DNA of 37,749 nucleotides, from the NCBI GenBank assembly GCA_020442915.1, contig JAGRJD010000095.1:1-37749 (forward strand). Direction: 5' to 3'. The DNA comes from Thiothrix sp. GTDB lineage: Bacteria > Pseudomonadota > Gammaproteobacteria > Thiotrichales > Thiotrichaceae. The notes beneath the pieces are model-generated. The model had not been told where the DNA came from, did no database searches, and worked only from the letters and a program-made list of their open reading frames with translations. The stretch's first letter is position 1, and each line of letters starts with the position of its first letter. The translations under genes were made by a program, and so were the position numbers. Positions 16,102 to 21,142 of the stretch are shown piece by piece.

Positions 16102-16350
16102 TTAAGATTCGAGTTGAACGAGATAATCCCGGACGGCTTTTTTGGCATGGAAGCCCATGCCGAAATGCCCTTTGTTGTAACCCCGGATAATCCGGCACAG
16201 GCTCATGTAATCAATGGCCTGTGTTTCCGCGAATTCACGCATGGTGGTTCCGGTCGCCCGGAGGTGATGCTTGAACCGGATTTTCTCCTGCTGGCTGATG
16301 GCGGCATCCGGGTCGATATCCGGGGTGCTGATTTCAGTCTGTGTCTGCAT
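16102..16350 (-). CDS. Small HTH protein, Ner-like position
   Basis: An 82-residue protein. After a disordered start (MQTQTEISTPDIDPDAAISQ) it contains an HTH-like region: RATGTTMREFAETQAIDYMS then LCRIIRGYNKGHFGMGFHAK. It stands near the beginning of the early operon, where Mu encodes Ner, the repressor that turns down early transcription. Sequence similarity to Ner itself is not evident, so only the position supports that name. A GAGGAAG ribosome site precedes ATG 16350, and a 33-bp repeat (16368-16400) lies 17 bases upstream. Confidence 0.6.
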   Translation of the reverse strand: MQTQTEISTPDIDPDAAISQQEKIRFKHHLRATGTTMREFAETQAIDYMSLCRIIRGYNKGHFGMGFHAKKAVRDYLVQLES

Positions 16351-16367
16351 GTTCTTCCTCGGTAGTG

Positions 16368-16400
16368 CCCGGCGTTGCAGCACCGGGCGGGTTGGGTTGG
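16368..16400 (-). repeat. 33-bp leader repeat, copy 1
   Basis: Identical over 33 bases to 16991-17023. On the minus strand it reads CCAACCCAACCCGCCCGGTG and continues to CTGCAACGCCGGG. The second half folds as CCCGGTG-CTGCAA-CGCCGGG, a 7-bp stem with one mismatch. It ends 17 bases before the ATG of the 16102-16350 gene, next to its ribosome site, so it belongs to the 5' leader. Confidence 0.85.
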
Positions 16401-16421
16401 TTGCGAAAAGGATGAAAAACA

Positions 16422-16718
16422 ATGGTTTGTTATCGGGTTCAGGAACTGGAGGGCTTTCAGGCCCTGCTGGACTCCTGGGAACAGCGCGGGGTGTATCTGC
16501 CGCTGTTTGTGGAATACTCCTCGCACGAGGGGCTGATTCCGTTGCAGGCGACCTACACCCTGCACACGCCGGAAGGTTATGTGGCCTCCCTGGTGTTGCC
16601 TGATGCGGAGCGCCATGTGCATCGCTTCAGGAGTAAATACGCGGTCATAGAGGTTCTCCGGCAAGCATGCGATGAAGCAGATGACGACGCTGAGGCGGAC
16701 GACAGCCCGGACGGCTAG
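16422..16718 (+). CDS. Hypothetical protein on the opposite strand of the early operon
   Basis: A 98-residue soluble protein, MVCYRVQELEGFQALLDSWE at the start and a very acidic end (DEADDDAEADDSPDG). It has AGGA about 9 bases before ATG 16422, and its codon use resembles real genes of the window. It lies convergent to the 16645-16974 gene, overlapping it by 74 bases, and antisense to early transcription. The region it occupies is flanked by the two 33-bp repeats. I do not recognise the family. It may be a moron-type gene; a chance open frame is less likely given its amino-acid composition. Confidence 0.5.
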   Translation: MVCYRVQELEGFQALLDSWEQRGVYLPLFVEYSSHEGLIPLQATYTLHTPEGYVASLVLPDAERHVHRFRSKYAVIEVLRQACDEADDDAEADDSPDG

Positions 16719-16974
16719 TTATGCTTACCCGCTTGGCCTCGCGTCGTTCAACATGCTCGCTTTGCAGGCGGCGGGCAACGGTCAGCAGCGCCAGCCAGTC
16801 AAGAGGGCGCATGGTGGGTTCATGCTCGGTCAGGTGTGCGGACAGTTGCGCCTTGTATTCATGGCAGAGTGCGTCCTGTTCGGCCTGCCTGGCGGCTTCA
16901 CGTTCGCGCCAGCGCTGCATGGCCTCGGCTTGTCCGGTGACTTCTTCGCTGGTGATGGGTTGTAAATCGCTCAT
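16645..16974 (-). CDS. Hypothetical protein, first gene of the early operon
   Basis: A 109-residue protein, MSDLQPITSEEVTGQAEAMQ at the start, then a highly charged helix (RWREREAARQAEQDALCHEY), and a segment TMRPLDWLALLTVARRLQSE. The C-terminus is basic (RREAKRVSITSRPGCRPPQR). AAGGAG lies 7 bases before ATG 16974. It is the first gene after the early promoter and its leader contains copy 2 of the 33-bp repeat. Its 3' end overlaps the plus-strand gene. No family recognised. Confidence 0.65.
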   Translation of the reverse strand: MSDLQPITSEEVTGQAEAMQRWREREAARQAEQDALCHEYKAQLSAHLTEHEPTMRPLDWLALLTVARRLQSEHVERREAKRVSITSRPGCRPPQRRHLLHRMLAGEPL

Positions 16975-16990
16975 CAGTGTCTCCTTAAAA

Positions 16991-17023
16991 CCCGGCGTTG
17001 CAGCACCGGGCGGGTTGGGTTGG
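16991..17023 (-). repeat. 33-bp leader repeat, copy 2
   Basis: Second exact copy of the repeat at 16368-16400, lying 16 bases before ATG 16974. In this copy the hairpin CCCGGTG-CTGCAA-CGCCGGG is followed on the minus strand by TTTTAAGGAG, so it resembles a weak terminator/attenuator that runs straight into the ribosome site. It lies about 45 bases downstream of the predicted early transcription start. Confidence 0.85.
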
Positions 17024-17074
17024 AGCGGTTCCGCCGCTCGTCGGGTGGCTGTGTTGGTTGCATCTGTTGTGTTT

Positions 17075-17103
17075 ATGATGTTCCCAAATGGTTACATTGT
17101 CAA
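17075..17103 (-). promoter_or_regulatory. Early promoter, sigma70 type
   Basis: On the minus strand a perfect -35 TTGACA (17103-17098), 17-base spacer and -10 CATCAT (17080-17075, 4 of 6 matches). Predicted start is about 17068, giving a leader of some 94 bases before ATG 16974. It faces the transposition genes and lies back to back with the repressor gene. The palindromic operator pair overlaps its spacer and upstream edge, which is the classical way to repress such a promoter. Confidence 0.75.
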
Positions 17104-17115
17104 GAATCCAAATGG
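17084..17115. promoter_or_regulatory. Paired operator sites for the phage repressor
   Basis: The octamer CCAAATGG (CCA-N2-TGG, a dyad) occurs at 17084-17091 and 17108-17115, 24 bases apart centre to centre; the second is extended to TCCAAATGGA. One copy lies in the spacer of the early promoter and the other just upstream of its -35 box and 6 bases before the repressor ATG. Occupation would block early transcription and probably control the repressor gene. Binding is inferred from symmetry and position only. Confidence 0.55.
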
Positions 17116-17121
17116 AATCTT

Positions 17122-17556
17122 ATGAAAGAAAAAGGTGAATCTGGTATCGGCGTAAGAATTGCTCATATTAGAGGGGATATGACTCAAGCCGAGTTTGCGG
17201 AACGTACGGGAGTTGGGCGAACAACTGTCATCAGATACGAGTCAGGGGACCGTTCTCCAGATGTTGTTTTTGTTTGTAGAGTAATAACTGAGTTCGGCGT
17301 TGATCCTGTGTGGTTGCTCATGGGGGACGGTGAATTTAAGCAAGTAAAGCTGGCAACAGATGAACAGTTCTTGCTGGACCACTACCGTGCTGCCAGTCAG
17401 CAGGGCAAGAATGCCATTCTGGGCGCGGCACTGGGGCAGGGTGGCAATATCAGCCAGCAGTTCAACGCACCCGTCCGGCAGATGGCGGGGCGTGATGTCG
17501 TGATCAATCAAACAGGGGCTAAACGTGGCAAGAAAAACAGGGAACCGCCCGGTTAA
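17122..17556 (+). CDS. Phage repressor, Cro/CI-type HTH
   Basis: A 144-residue protein beginning MKEKGESGIGVRIAHIRGDM. Residues 8-65 are an XRE-type HTH (MTQAEFAERTGVGRTTVIRY is the helix-turn-helix), continuing DPVWLLMGDGEF, a common phage repressor motif. There is no LexA-like peptidase domain. The C-terminal tail holds a short conserved module, FNAPVRQMAGRDVVINQ, which recurs in the next small frame. ATG 17122 is in frame with an upstream start at 17020 but the latter would include the promoter/operators. It is transcribed away from the early operon, and should keep the prophage dormant by blocking the early promoter. Confidence 0.88.
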   Translation: MKEKGESGIGVRIAHIRGDMTQAEFAERTGVGRTTVIRYESGDRSPDVVFVCRVITEFGVDPVWLLMGDGEFKQVKLATDEQFLLDHYRAASQQGKNAILGAALGQGGNISQQFNAPVRQMAGRDVVINQTGAKRGKKNREPPG

Positions 17557-17755
17557 ACAACAGTTTCACGCCCCGGTTGCCCAGGTGGCAGGCCGGGACA
17601 TCATCATCAACCTCACTATCGTCTGTTCTTCAACAGGAGGCGCTCATTATGAAAGCTGTGCATTGGCTGGCCTGTCTGGGTCTGGTCGGCTGCGTCAACA
17701 CCCCCATGGCGGAACAGGCTCCGCCCCTTGCGGCAAAGGCTGCCACGGCGGATAA
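17525..17755 (+). CDS. Small frame repeating the repressor C-terminal module
   Basis: A GTG-started frame overlapping the repressor's last 11 codons in another phase. Its residues 10-30 read VKQQFHAPVAQVAGRDIIIN, closely matching the repressor's QQFNAPVRQMAGRDVVIN. The two DNA stretches differ much more than the residues, suggesting selection on protein. After about residue 33 the frame runs over the Excalibur lipoprotein gene and looks like a shadow. It may be a tiny genuine protein, a decayed duplicate of the repressor tail, or a part reached by frameshifting. Confidence 0.4.
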   Translation: MARKTGNRPVKQQFHAPVAQVAGRDIIINLTIVCSSTGGAHYESCALAGLSGSGRLRQHPHGGTGSAPCGKGCHGG

Positions 17756-17930
17756 GCTGCCTGCCCGCATCACCCCGCCGCCGGAAAACCGCTGGCAATG
17801 TGGCCCCCGTCCCTACTGCAAGGACATGCAATCCTGCGAGCAGGCGAAGTTCTACCTGAACGAGTGCGGTCAGGACAGCCTGGATCGTGACGGGGACGGT
17901 ATTCCCTGCGAAAACGTCTGCGCCCGCTGA
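17649..17930 (+). CDS. Excalibur-domain lipoprotein
   Basis: A 93-residue protein. The N-terminus MKAVHWLACLGLVGCVNTPM is a lipoprotein signal with lipobox LVGC. The C-terminal half is an Excalibur calcium-binding domain: CKDMQSCEQAKFYLNECG, then LDRDGDGIPCENVC, with the DxDxDGxxCE loop and paired cysteines. AGGAGG lies 8 bases before ATG. It follows the repressor on the same strand, so it may be expressed during lysogeny as a cell-envelope protein ('moron'), for example in superinfection exclusion; that is inference. Excalibur domains also occur with secreted nucleases, but no nuclease is present here. Confidence 0.8.
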   Translation: MKAVHWLACLGLVGCVNTPMAEQAPPLAAKAATADKLPARITPPPENRWQCGPRPYCKDMQSCEQAKFYLNECGQDSLDRDGDGIPCENVCAR

Positions 17931-17981
17931 GCACCCCGAACCACTTCATCCTTACGCTACCCCCGTCTTTTTCCGGCCACC

Positions 17982-18005
17982 CCGTTCATGAACGTTCATG
18001 AACGG
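17982..18005. repeat. 24-bp perfect palindrome, two abutting GTTCATGAAC units
   Basis: GTTCATGAAC (itself a perfect palindrome) occurs twice in tandem at 17984-17993 and 17994-18003, and the flanking CC/GG extends the whole to a 24-bp perfect palindrome. It lies 53 bases after the lipoprotein stop and about 30 bases before late promoter copy 2. Tandem dyads of this type usually bind a regulator cooperatively. The right half overlaps the left arm of the hairpin at 18001-18046. Confidence 0.75.
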
Positions 18006-18046
18006 CTCATGCCGCCTGTCTGAACTCAATGACAGCCGTTATTTTT
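18001..18046 (+). terminator. Possible terminator after the lipoprotein gene
   Basis: AACGGCT (18001-18007) pairs with AGCCGTT (18034-18040) and is followed by ATTTTTAA; an inner TGTC/GACA pair strengthens the stem, but the loop is long. It would end transcripts of the repressor-lipoprotein unit. The right arm and T-rich tail coincide with the box of late promoter copy 2, so one of the two readings may be misleading. Confidence 0.4.
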
Positions 18047-18071
18047 AATTCATGCCCTCACCTTCTAACCT
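18035..18071 (+). promoter_or_regulatory. Late-type promoter copy 2, drives the DGR variable protein
   Basis: Box GCCGTTATTTTTAATT, CATG at 18051-18054, 11 bases, TAACCT at 18066-18071 followed by G. This is the same spacing as the copies before the endolysin (minus strand) and the protease gene. Predicted start about 18078, 21 bases before the variable protein ATG. The box matches the other two at GTTATTTTTA and CATG but is the most diverged copy. Confidence 0.6.
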
Positions 18072-18098
18072 GCCATCATTTCAGTACGGCAGGCAACC

Positions 18099-19193
18099 AT
18101 GCGCAATCCGACCCCTCAACACGGACAAAACTCCAGCGCCAGTCTGGCGCATCTGGCCCCGGCATTTTTTGCCAAAGCGGACCCCTCCCGCTGCTGTATC
18201 CATAAAACCGGACCGGATACCGTGCGTGTGCGCGGCCTGGCACTGGCCGTACAGGGTGCAGTAATGCGCATTGACGACTCAGCGGTCGTCATGCCGGACG
18301 AGCTGCAACCAGGTACTGATTACTTTATTCACATTTGCCTGGACGGCTGGCTGGTTGCCAGTTCGTCAGCGCTGGCCCCGGATGGTTATGAGCCGGACGA
18401 GTGCCGGGTGCTGGGAGGATTTCATTATTCCGGCCTGCCACCGGACACAACGGTAACCAGTGGTGGTTTCGCTACCAGCGGTGACGGCATGCACTGGTCA
18501 CAGGCCGATGTGGACAAATTGGCAGGCATTAATGCCTGGTCCTGCTGGGACCAGCACTGGCGGCCCCGCAGCGCACCCCAGGGTATGGCCCATGTTCCGG
18601 CGATCCATGCCTGGGTGGATATTTATTTCTGCGGCCAGGAGCCGGACTGGGGCACATCGCTGCACGGCGTCACTGCAGCCAGTGGTGCATACCTGCCGAA
18701 AGTCCCTCAAGGCGCTGGCGGAAATGGCAGTACATCCTGCAGCCGTTTTGGTTGGTGGGAGGCGGCTGAAGTTGCTGCCAGTCAAGGTAAGCGGCTGCTG
18801 CATGAATGGGAGTTCAACCAGGCAGCATTCGGCGTGACCGAAGCGCAATCGCTCACAGGATCGGATCAGTTACTGATTACTGGTTTTGAGCCTGGTTATA
18901 CATCCCGCTACGGACTGATGCAGGCGACTGGCAACCGCTGGACCTGGGGGGCTGATCATGGTCAGCGTGACATGGGAGCCACGGCAGCGGCATGGGGCTG
19001 GCGTACCAATACATTGGGACGTGGCTCCATCTATACTGAGACCACAACAAGTGACATACGTGTATTGTTAGGTGGCAACCGCAGCCATGGCGCGCATTCC
19101 GGCTCCCGGTGCGCCAGCTGGAGCCCCTACCCATGGAGCAGTGGCTGGAACATCGGGTTGCGGGCCGCCAGTGACCACGTGCAACCTGTATAG
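18099..19193 (+). CDS. DGR variable protein, C-type-lectin-like receptor-binding protein
   Basis: A 364-residue protein whose last 40 residues are encoded by the variable repeat. Residues about 150-364 show the formylglycine-generating-enzyme/C-type-lectin fold used by DGR proteins: HVPAIHAWVDIYFCG, GWWEAAEVAASQGKRLLHEW, LMQATGNRWTWGADHG, and the C-terminal GGNRSHGAHSGSRCASWSPY then GLRAASD. In TR-coded form the variable positions are all Asn. The N-terminal 150 residues are probably a virion- or trimer-attachment region; there is no signal peptide. By analogy with Mtd of Bordetella phage BPP-1 it should sit on the tail tip and decide receptor binding. It is followed by avd, TR and RT, and preceded by a late-type promoter. 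What it binds cannot be read from sequence. Confidence 0.88.
   Translation: MRNPTPQHGQNSSASLAHLAPAFFAKADPSRCCIHKTGPDTVRVRGLALAVQGAVMRIDDSAVVMPDELQPGTDYFIHICLDGWLVASSSALAPDGYEPDECRVLGGFHYSGLPPDTTVTSGGFATSGDGMHWSQADVDKLAGINAWSCWDQHWRPRSAPQGMAHVPAIHAWVDIYFCGQEPDWGTSLHGVTAASGAYLPKVPQGAGGNGSTSCSRFGWWEAAEVAASQGKRLLHEWEFNQAAFGVTEAQSLTGSDQLLITGFEPGYTSRYGLMQATGNRWTWGADHGQRDMGATAAAWGWRTNTLGRGSIYTETTTSDIRVLLGGNRSHGAHSGSRCASWSPYPWSSGWNIGLRAASDHVQPV
19071..19175 (+). repeat. Variable repeat (VR) of the DGR
   Basis: 105 bases, at the 3' end of the variable gene, aligning without gaps to TR 19587-19691. There are 10 differences and all are at TR adenines: 6 A-to-G and 4 A-to-C. They change 8 codons, each Asn in TR (to Ser four times, His twice, Pro and Gly once). 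The last 31 bases (19145-19175, GC-rich) are identical, although the template there contains adenines, and would serve as the initiation-of-mutagenic-homology region. The gene's stop codon is 15 bases past the repeat. Confidence 0.95.
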
Positions 19194-19211
19194 CGGAGCG
19201 GAAGCGACGCG

Positions 19212-19571
19212 ATGAGCGAGTTTGAAAACAGTCGGCAATTGGTCATTGTTGAAAAGTACGATGATGTAATTGCGTACCTGTATCCCATCCTGCACAGCCT
19301 GCCAAAGTCGCATGCCGTTCTGCGGCGCAAGGTGCTGGATTGCCTGCTGGAACAGCCAAGGCTGTTTATTGAGGCGGGTAAGAGTGGTCAGGTGAGCCGA
19401 CTGTACGCAGCAGATGCCAATCTGGCATTGTTGCGATGGTATTTGCGGTTCCTGTCTGACGGTGGTCGGCGGTTGATGGGGCGACGGCAAACTGAAGTTG
19501 CATCCGTCAAAATCGCTGAAGTCGGTCAGTTGCTGGGTGCGTGGATTCGCAACCGGCAGGAGCGCAAATGA
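19212..19571 (+). CDS. avd: Avd, accessory variability determinant
   Basis: A 119-residue basic helical protein of the bAvd family, the four-helix-bundle partner that binds the DGR reverse transcriptase and template RNA and is needed for mutagenic cDNA synthesis. Features seen: four predicted helices, e.g. YDDVIAYLYPILHSLPKSHA, VLRRKVLDCLLEQPRLFIEA, LYAADANLALLRWYLRFLSD and VASVKIAEVGQLLGAWIRNR; many Arg/Lys residues suit RNA binding. The length and the position between the variable gene and TR are those of BPP-1 avd. ATG 19212 is preceded by GGAG-like sequence. The stop TGA (19569-19571) lies 15 bases before TR. Confidence 0.88.
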   Translation: MSEFENSRQLVIVEKYDDVIAYLYPILHSLPKSHAVLRRKVLDCLLEQPRLFIEAGKSGQVSRLYAADANLALLRWYLRFLSDGGRRLMGRRQTEVASVKIAEVGQLLGAWIRNRQERK

Positions 19572-19847
19572 GGTGGCAGTGGCATAGGTGGCAACCGCAA
19601 CAATGGCGCGAATTCCGGCTCCCGGTGCGCCAACTGGAACAACTACCCATGGAACAGTAACTGGAACATCGGGTTGCGGGCCGCCAGTGACGAGAAATCA
19701 TGTACGCGGAATGGTTACGGCTATTTCGGTCGATCAGTTTGATCTGGTCAGCGCTGCCGTCTCGCTTCGGCGAATACAATACAGGGTTCGGAGAGCGGTG
19801 AGTAGTGAGACATCGAAAGCCGTGCCGACATTTTTTGAGAGTTGGGC
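19572..19847 (+). ncRNA. TR RNA region with 3' spacer
   Basis: The 276 bases between avd and the RT gene. They contain TR and a 156-base spacer (19692-19847). In BPP-1 the RNA spanning avd, TR and this spacer is the template and primer for cDNA synthesis, and the spacer folds to guide the RT; by analogy this stretch should be functional RNA. A small hairpin GCCG-TCTCGCTT-CGGC is visible near 19761-19776. The ends of the RNA cannot be fixed from sequence. Confidence 0.65.
19587..19691 (+). repeat. Template repeat (TR) of the DGR
   Basis: The adenine-rich template, 105 bases, matching VR 19071-19175 (offset 516). It holds many AAC/AAT codons in VR phase (AAC-AAT, AAC-TGG-AAC-AAC, AAC-AGT-AAC-TGG-AAC), the usual design that lets adenine mutagenesis reach many residues without making stop codons. 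Homology ends at GTGAC; the following bases differ (cacgtg in VR, gagaaa in TR). It lies between avd and the RT gene, as in BPP-1. Confidence 0.95.
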
Positions 19848-20828
19848 ATGGGGAATAAGCACCGCAACCTGATTGATCAGATTGCAGCGCCAGATAATCT
19901 GTGGCGTGCCTATCATCAAACCAGAAAAGGCAAGCGTTACCGACTGGATCACCTGCGCTTTCGGGAGCATCTGGCGGTCAATCTGTCTGTGCTTGGAGAT
20001 GAGCTGCGCTGTGGGCAATATCGACAGGGGGAGTTCCGGCAGTTTGTGGTAACGGAGCCAAAGCCGCGCCTGATTTCAGCTTTGCCATTTCGGGATCGTG
20101 TAGTGCAGCACGCAATCTGTAATGTCATTGAACCGGTGTTTGAGCGCATGTTTTTGCCAAACAGCTATGCCTGCCGTACCGGGCGAGGTACGCATGCAGC
20201 CGCACGGGATGTGCAGGCGCGTCTGAGGCGTATGCAGCAACATGGCGAGGTCTGGTTTCTGAAAACCGACTTCAGCCGCTATTTCGCCAGTATCAATATC
20301 AGCAAACTGCATGGAATGTTAAGAGCCAAAATTAGTTGCCGCGCTACACTGGAGCTGCTGAAGGAGATCATCCCTCCGGATAAAGAAGGCTTGCCTATCG
20401 GTAGTTTGTTGAGTCAGCTGTCCGCCAATCTCTATGGACATCAGGTGGATGCCTGGCTCCGGCATGACGTGGGTGAAGAACGGTTTGTACGCTACATGGA
20501 TGATATTGTGATACTTGCCCATACCCCTGAATATCTGCATGCGCTGCGTTTGCGGTTGGGATGGTTTGCTGAAGCAGCATTAGGGTTGCATTTTTCGCAT
20601 TGGCAGGTAACTCCAGCCAGCAGGGGTGTCAATTTCGTAGGCTATCGCATCTGGGCAACGCACAAGCTGCTGCGTCCTGGCTCCGTGCGGAGAGCACGTC
20701 GCAAACTTCGCAAGCTGCAAGGCTCGGAACGACAACAGTTTCTGGCTGCATGGCGTGGTCATGCAGGTCATGCCGACTGTTTTAACCTGATGGAGCGGCT
20801 TGGCGTGACGCCAGGTCAAAATTATTGA
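19848..20828 (+). CDS. DGR reverse transcriptase
   Basis: A 326-residue reverse transcriptase. Motifs: WFLKTDFSRYFASIN with catalytic Asp141, LPIGSLLSQ at 182-190, and FVRYMDDIVILAH with the YMDD box at 216-219. The IGSLLSQ block, in place of the QG-x-x-x-SP of other reverse transcriptases, is the mark of DGR enzymes and is tied to adenine infidelity. Early motifs LISALPFRDRVVQHAI and SYACRTGRGTHAA are also typical, as is the compact thumb with no extra domain. ATG 19848 is used; a TTG two codons upstream is in frame. It copies the TR RNA into mutated cDNA that replaces VR. Confidence 0.95.
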   Translation: MGNKHRNLIDQIAAPDNLWRAYHQTRKGKRYRLDHLRFREHLAVNLSVLGDELRCGQYRQGEFRQFVVTEPKPRLISALPFRDRVVQHAICNVIEPVFERMFLPNSYACRTGRGTHAAARDVQARLRRMQQHGEVWFLKTDFSRYFASINISKLHGMLRAKISCRATLELLKEIIPPDKEGLPIGSLLSQLSANLYGHQVDAWLRHDVGEERFVRYMDDIVILAHTPEYLHALRLRLGWFAEAALGLHFSHWQVTPASRGVNFVGYRIWATHKLLRPGSVRRARRKLRKLQGSERQQFLAAWRGHAGHADCFNLMERLGVTPGQNY

Positions 20829-20847
20829 ATGTCTGAGGTGATACGTA

Positions 20848-21093
20848 ATGGACTTGTCGAAAATTCGCAGCCGTACTGATCTGGAACGCTTGCGCCAAAA
20901 TGATGCTGCTGCGCATGCTGCATTTATGGAACGTTTGCGTCAATCCATGGTGGTGCAGGTCGATGTAGCTCAATACCCGGAAGGGTATGGGGAGCCGGAC
21001 TATCCCGGCCCCATAGTGGAGCCACAATTCGAGCAGCGCGAAAACCTGAGCCTGATCAGTCGATACGGGTTGACCCCGGCAGATTTCAGCTAA
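20848..21093 (+). CDS. Small hypothetical protein between RT and the late head genes
   Basis: An 81-residue soluble protein starting MDLSKIRSRTDLERLRQNDA, N-terminal half helical and charged, C-terminal half with many Pro and Tyr (YPEGYGEPDYPGPIVEPQFE) and ending GLTPADFS. GAGGTG lies 7 bases before ATG. It follows the RT by 19 bases and would be cotranscribed with the DGR, so it might be a DGR-associated factor or simply a phage gene displaced by the cassette. It is not an HRDC-like DGR accessory as far as I can see. Confidence 0.6.
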   Translation: MDLSKIRSRTDLERLRQNDAAAHAAFMERLRQSMVVQVDVAQYPEGYGEPDYPGPIVEPQFEQRENLSLISRYGLTPADFS

Positions 21094-21095
21094 CA

Positions 21096-21136
21096 ACCCG
21101 CGTTATTTTATCTGTCATGCGGCCATTGCCGATACT
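21096..21136 (+). promoter_or_regulatory. Late-type promoter copy 3, before the protease/head/tail operon
   Basis: Box ACCCGCGTTATTTTATCTG (one T fewer than copy 1), CATG at 21116-21119, 11 bases, GATACT at 21131-21136 followed by G. Copies 1 and 3 share 19 of 20 positions through the box. The predicted start is at about 21143, exactly at the first ATG of the protease gene. A stem CGGGTTG/CAACCCG immediately upstream (21067-21100) could also stop transcripts from the DGR unit. Mu has a late promoter, PI, at this position. Confidence 0.7.
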
Positions 21137-21142
21137 GGCAGC

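Noticed and set aside
17930..18098. tRNA or small RNA gene in the lipoprotein-DGR gap
   Set aside because: No cloverleaf or conserved tRNA boxes; the palindrome and late promoter copy account for the structure seen.
19848..20828. Reverse transcriptase as a retron or group II intron enzyme
   Set aside because: It has IGSLLSQ instead of QGxxxSP, no maturase or HNH domain, and stands next to TR/VR repeats and Avd.
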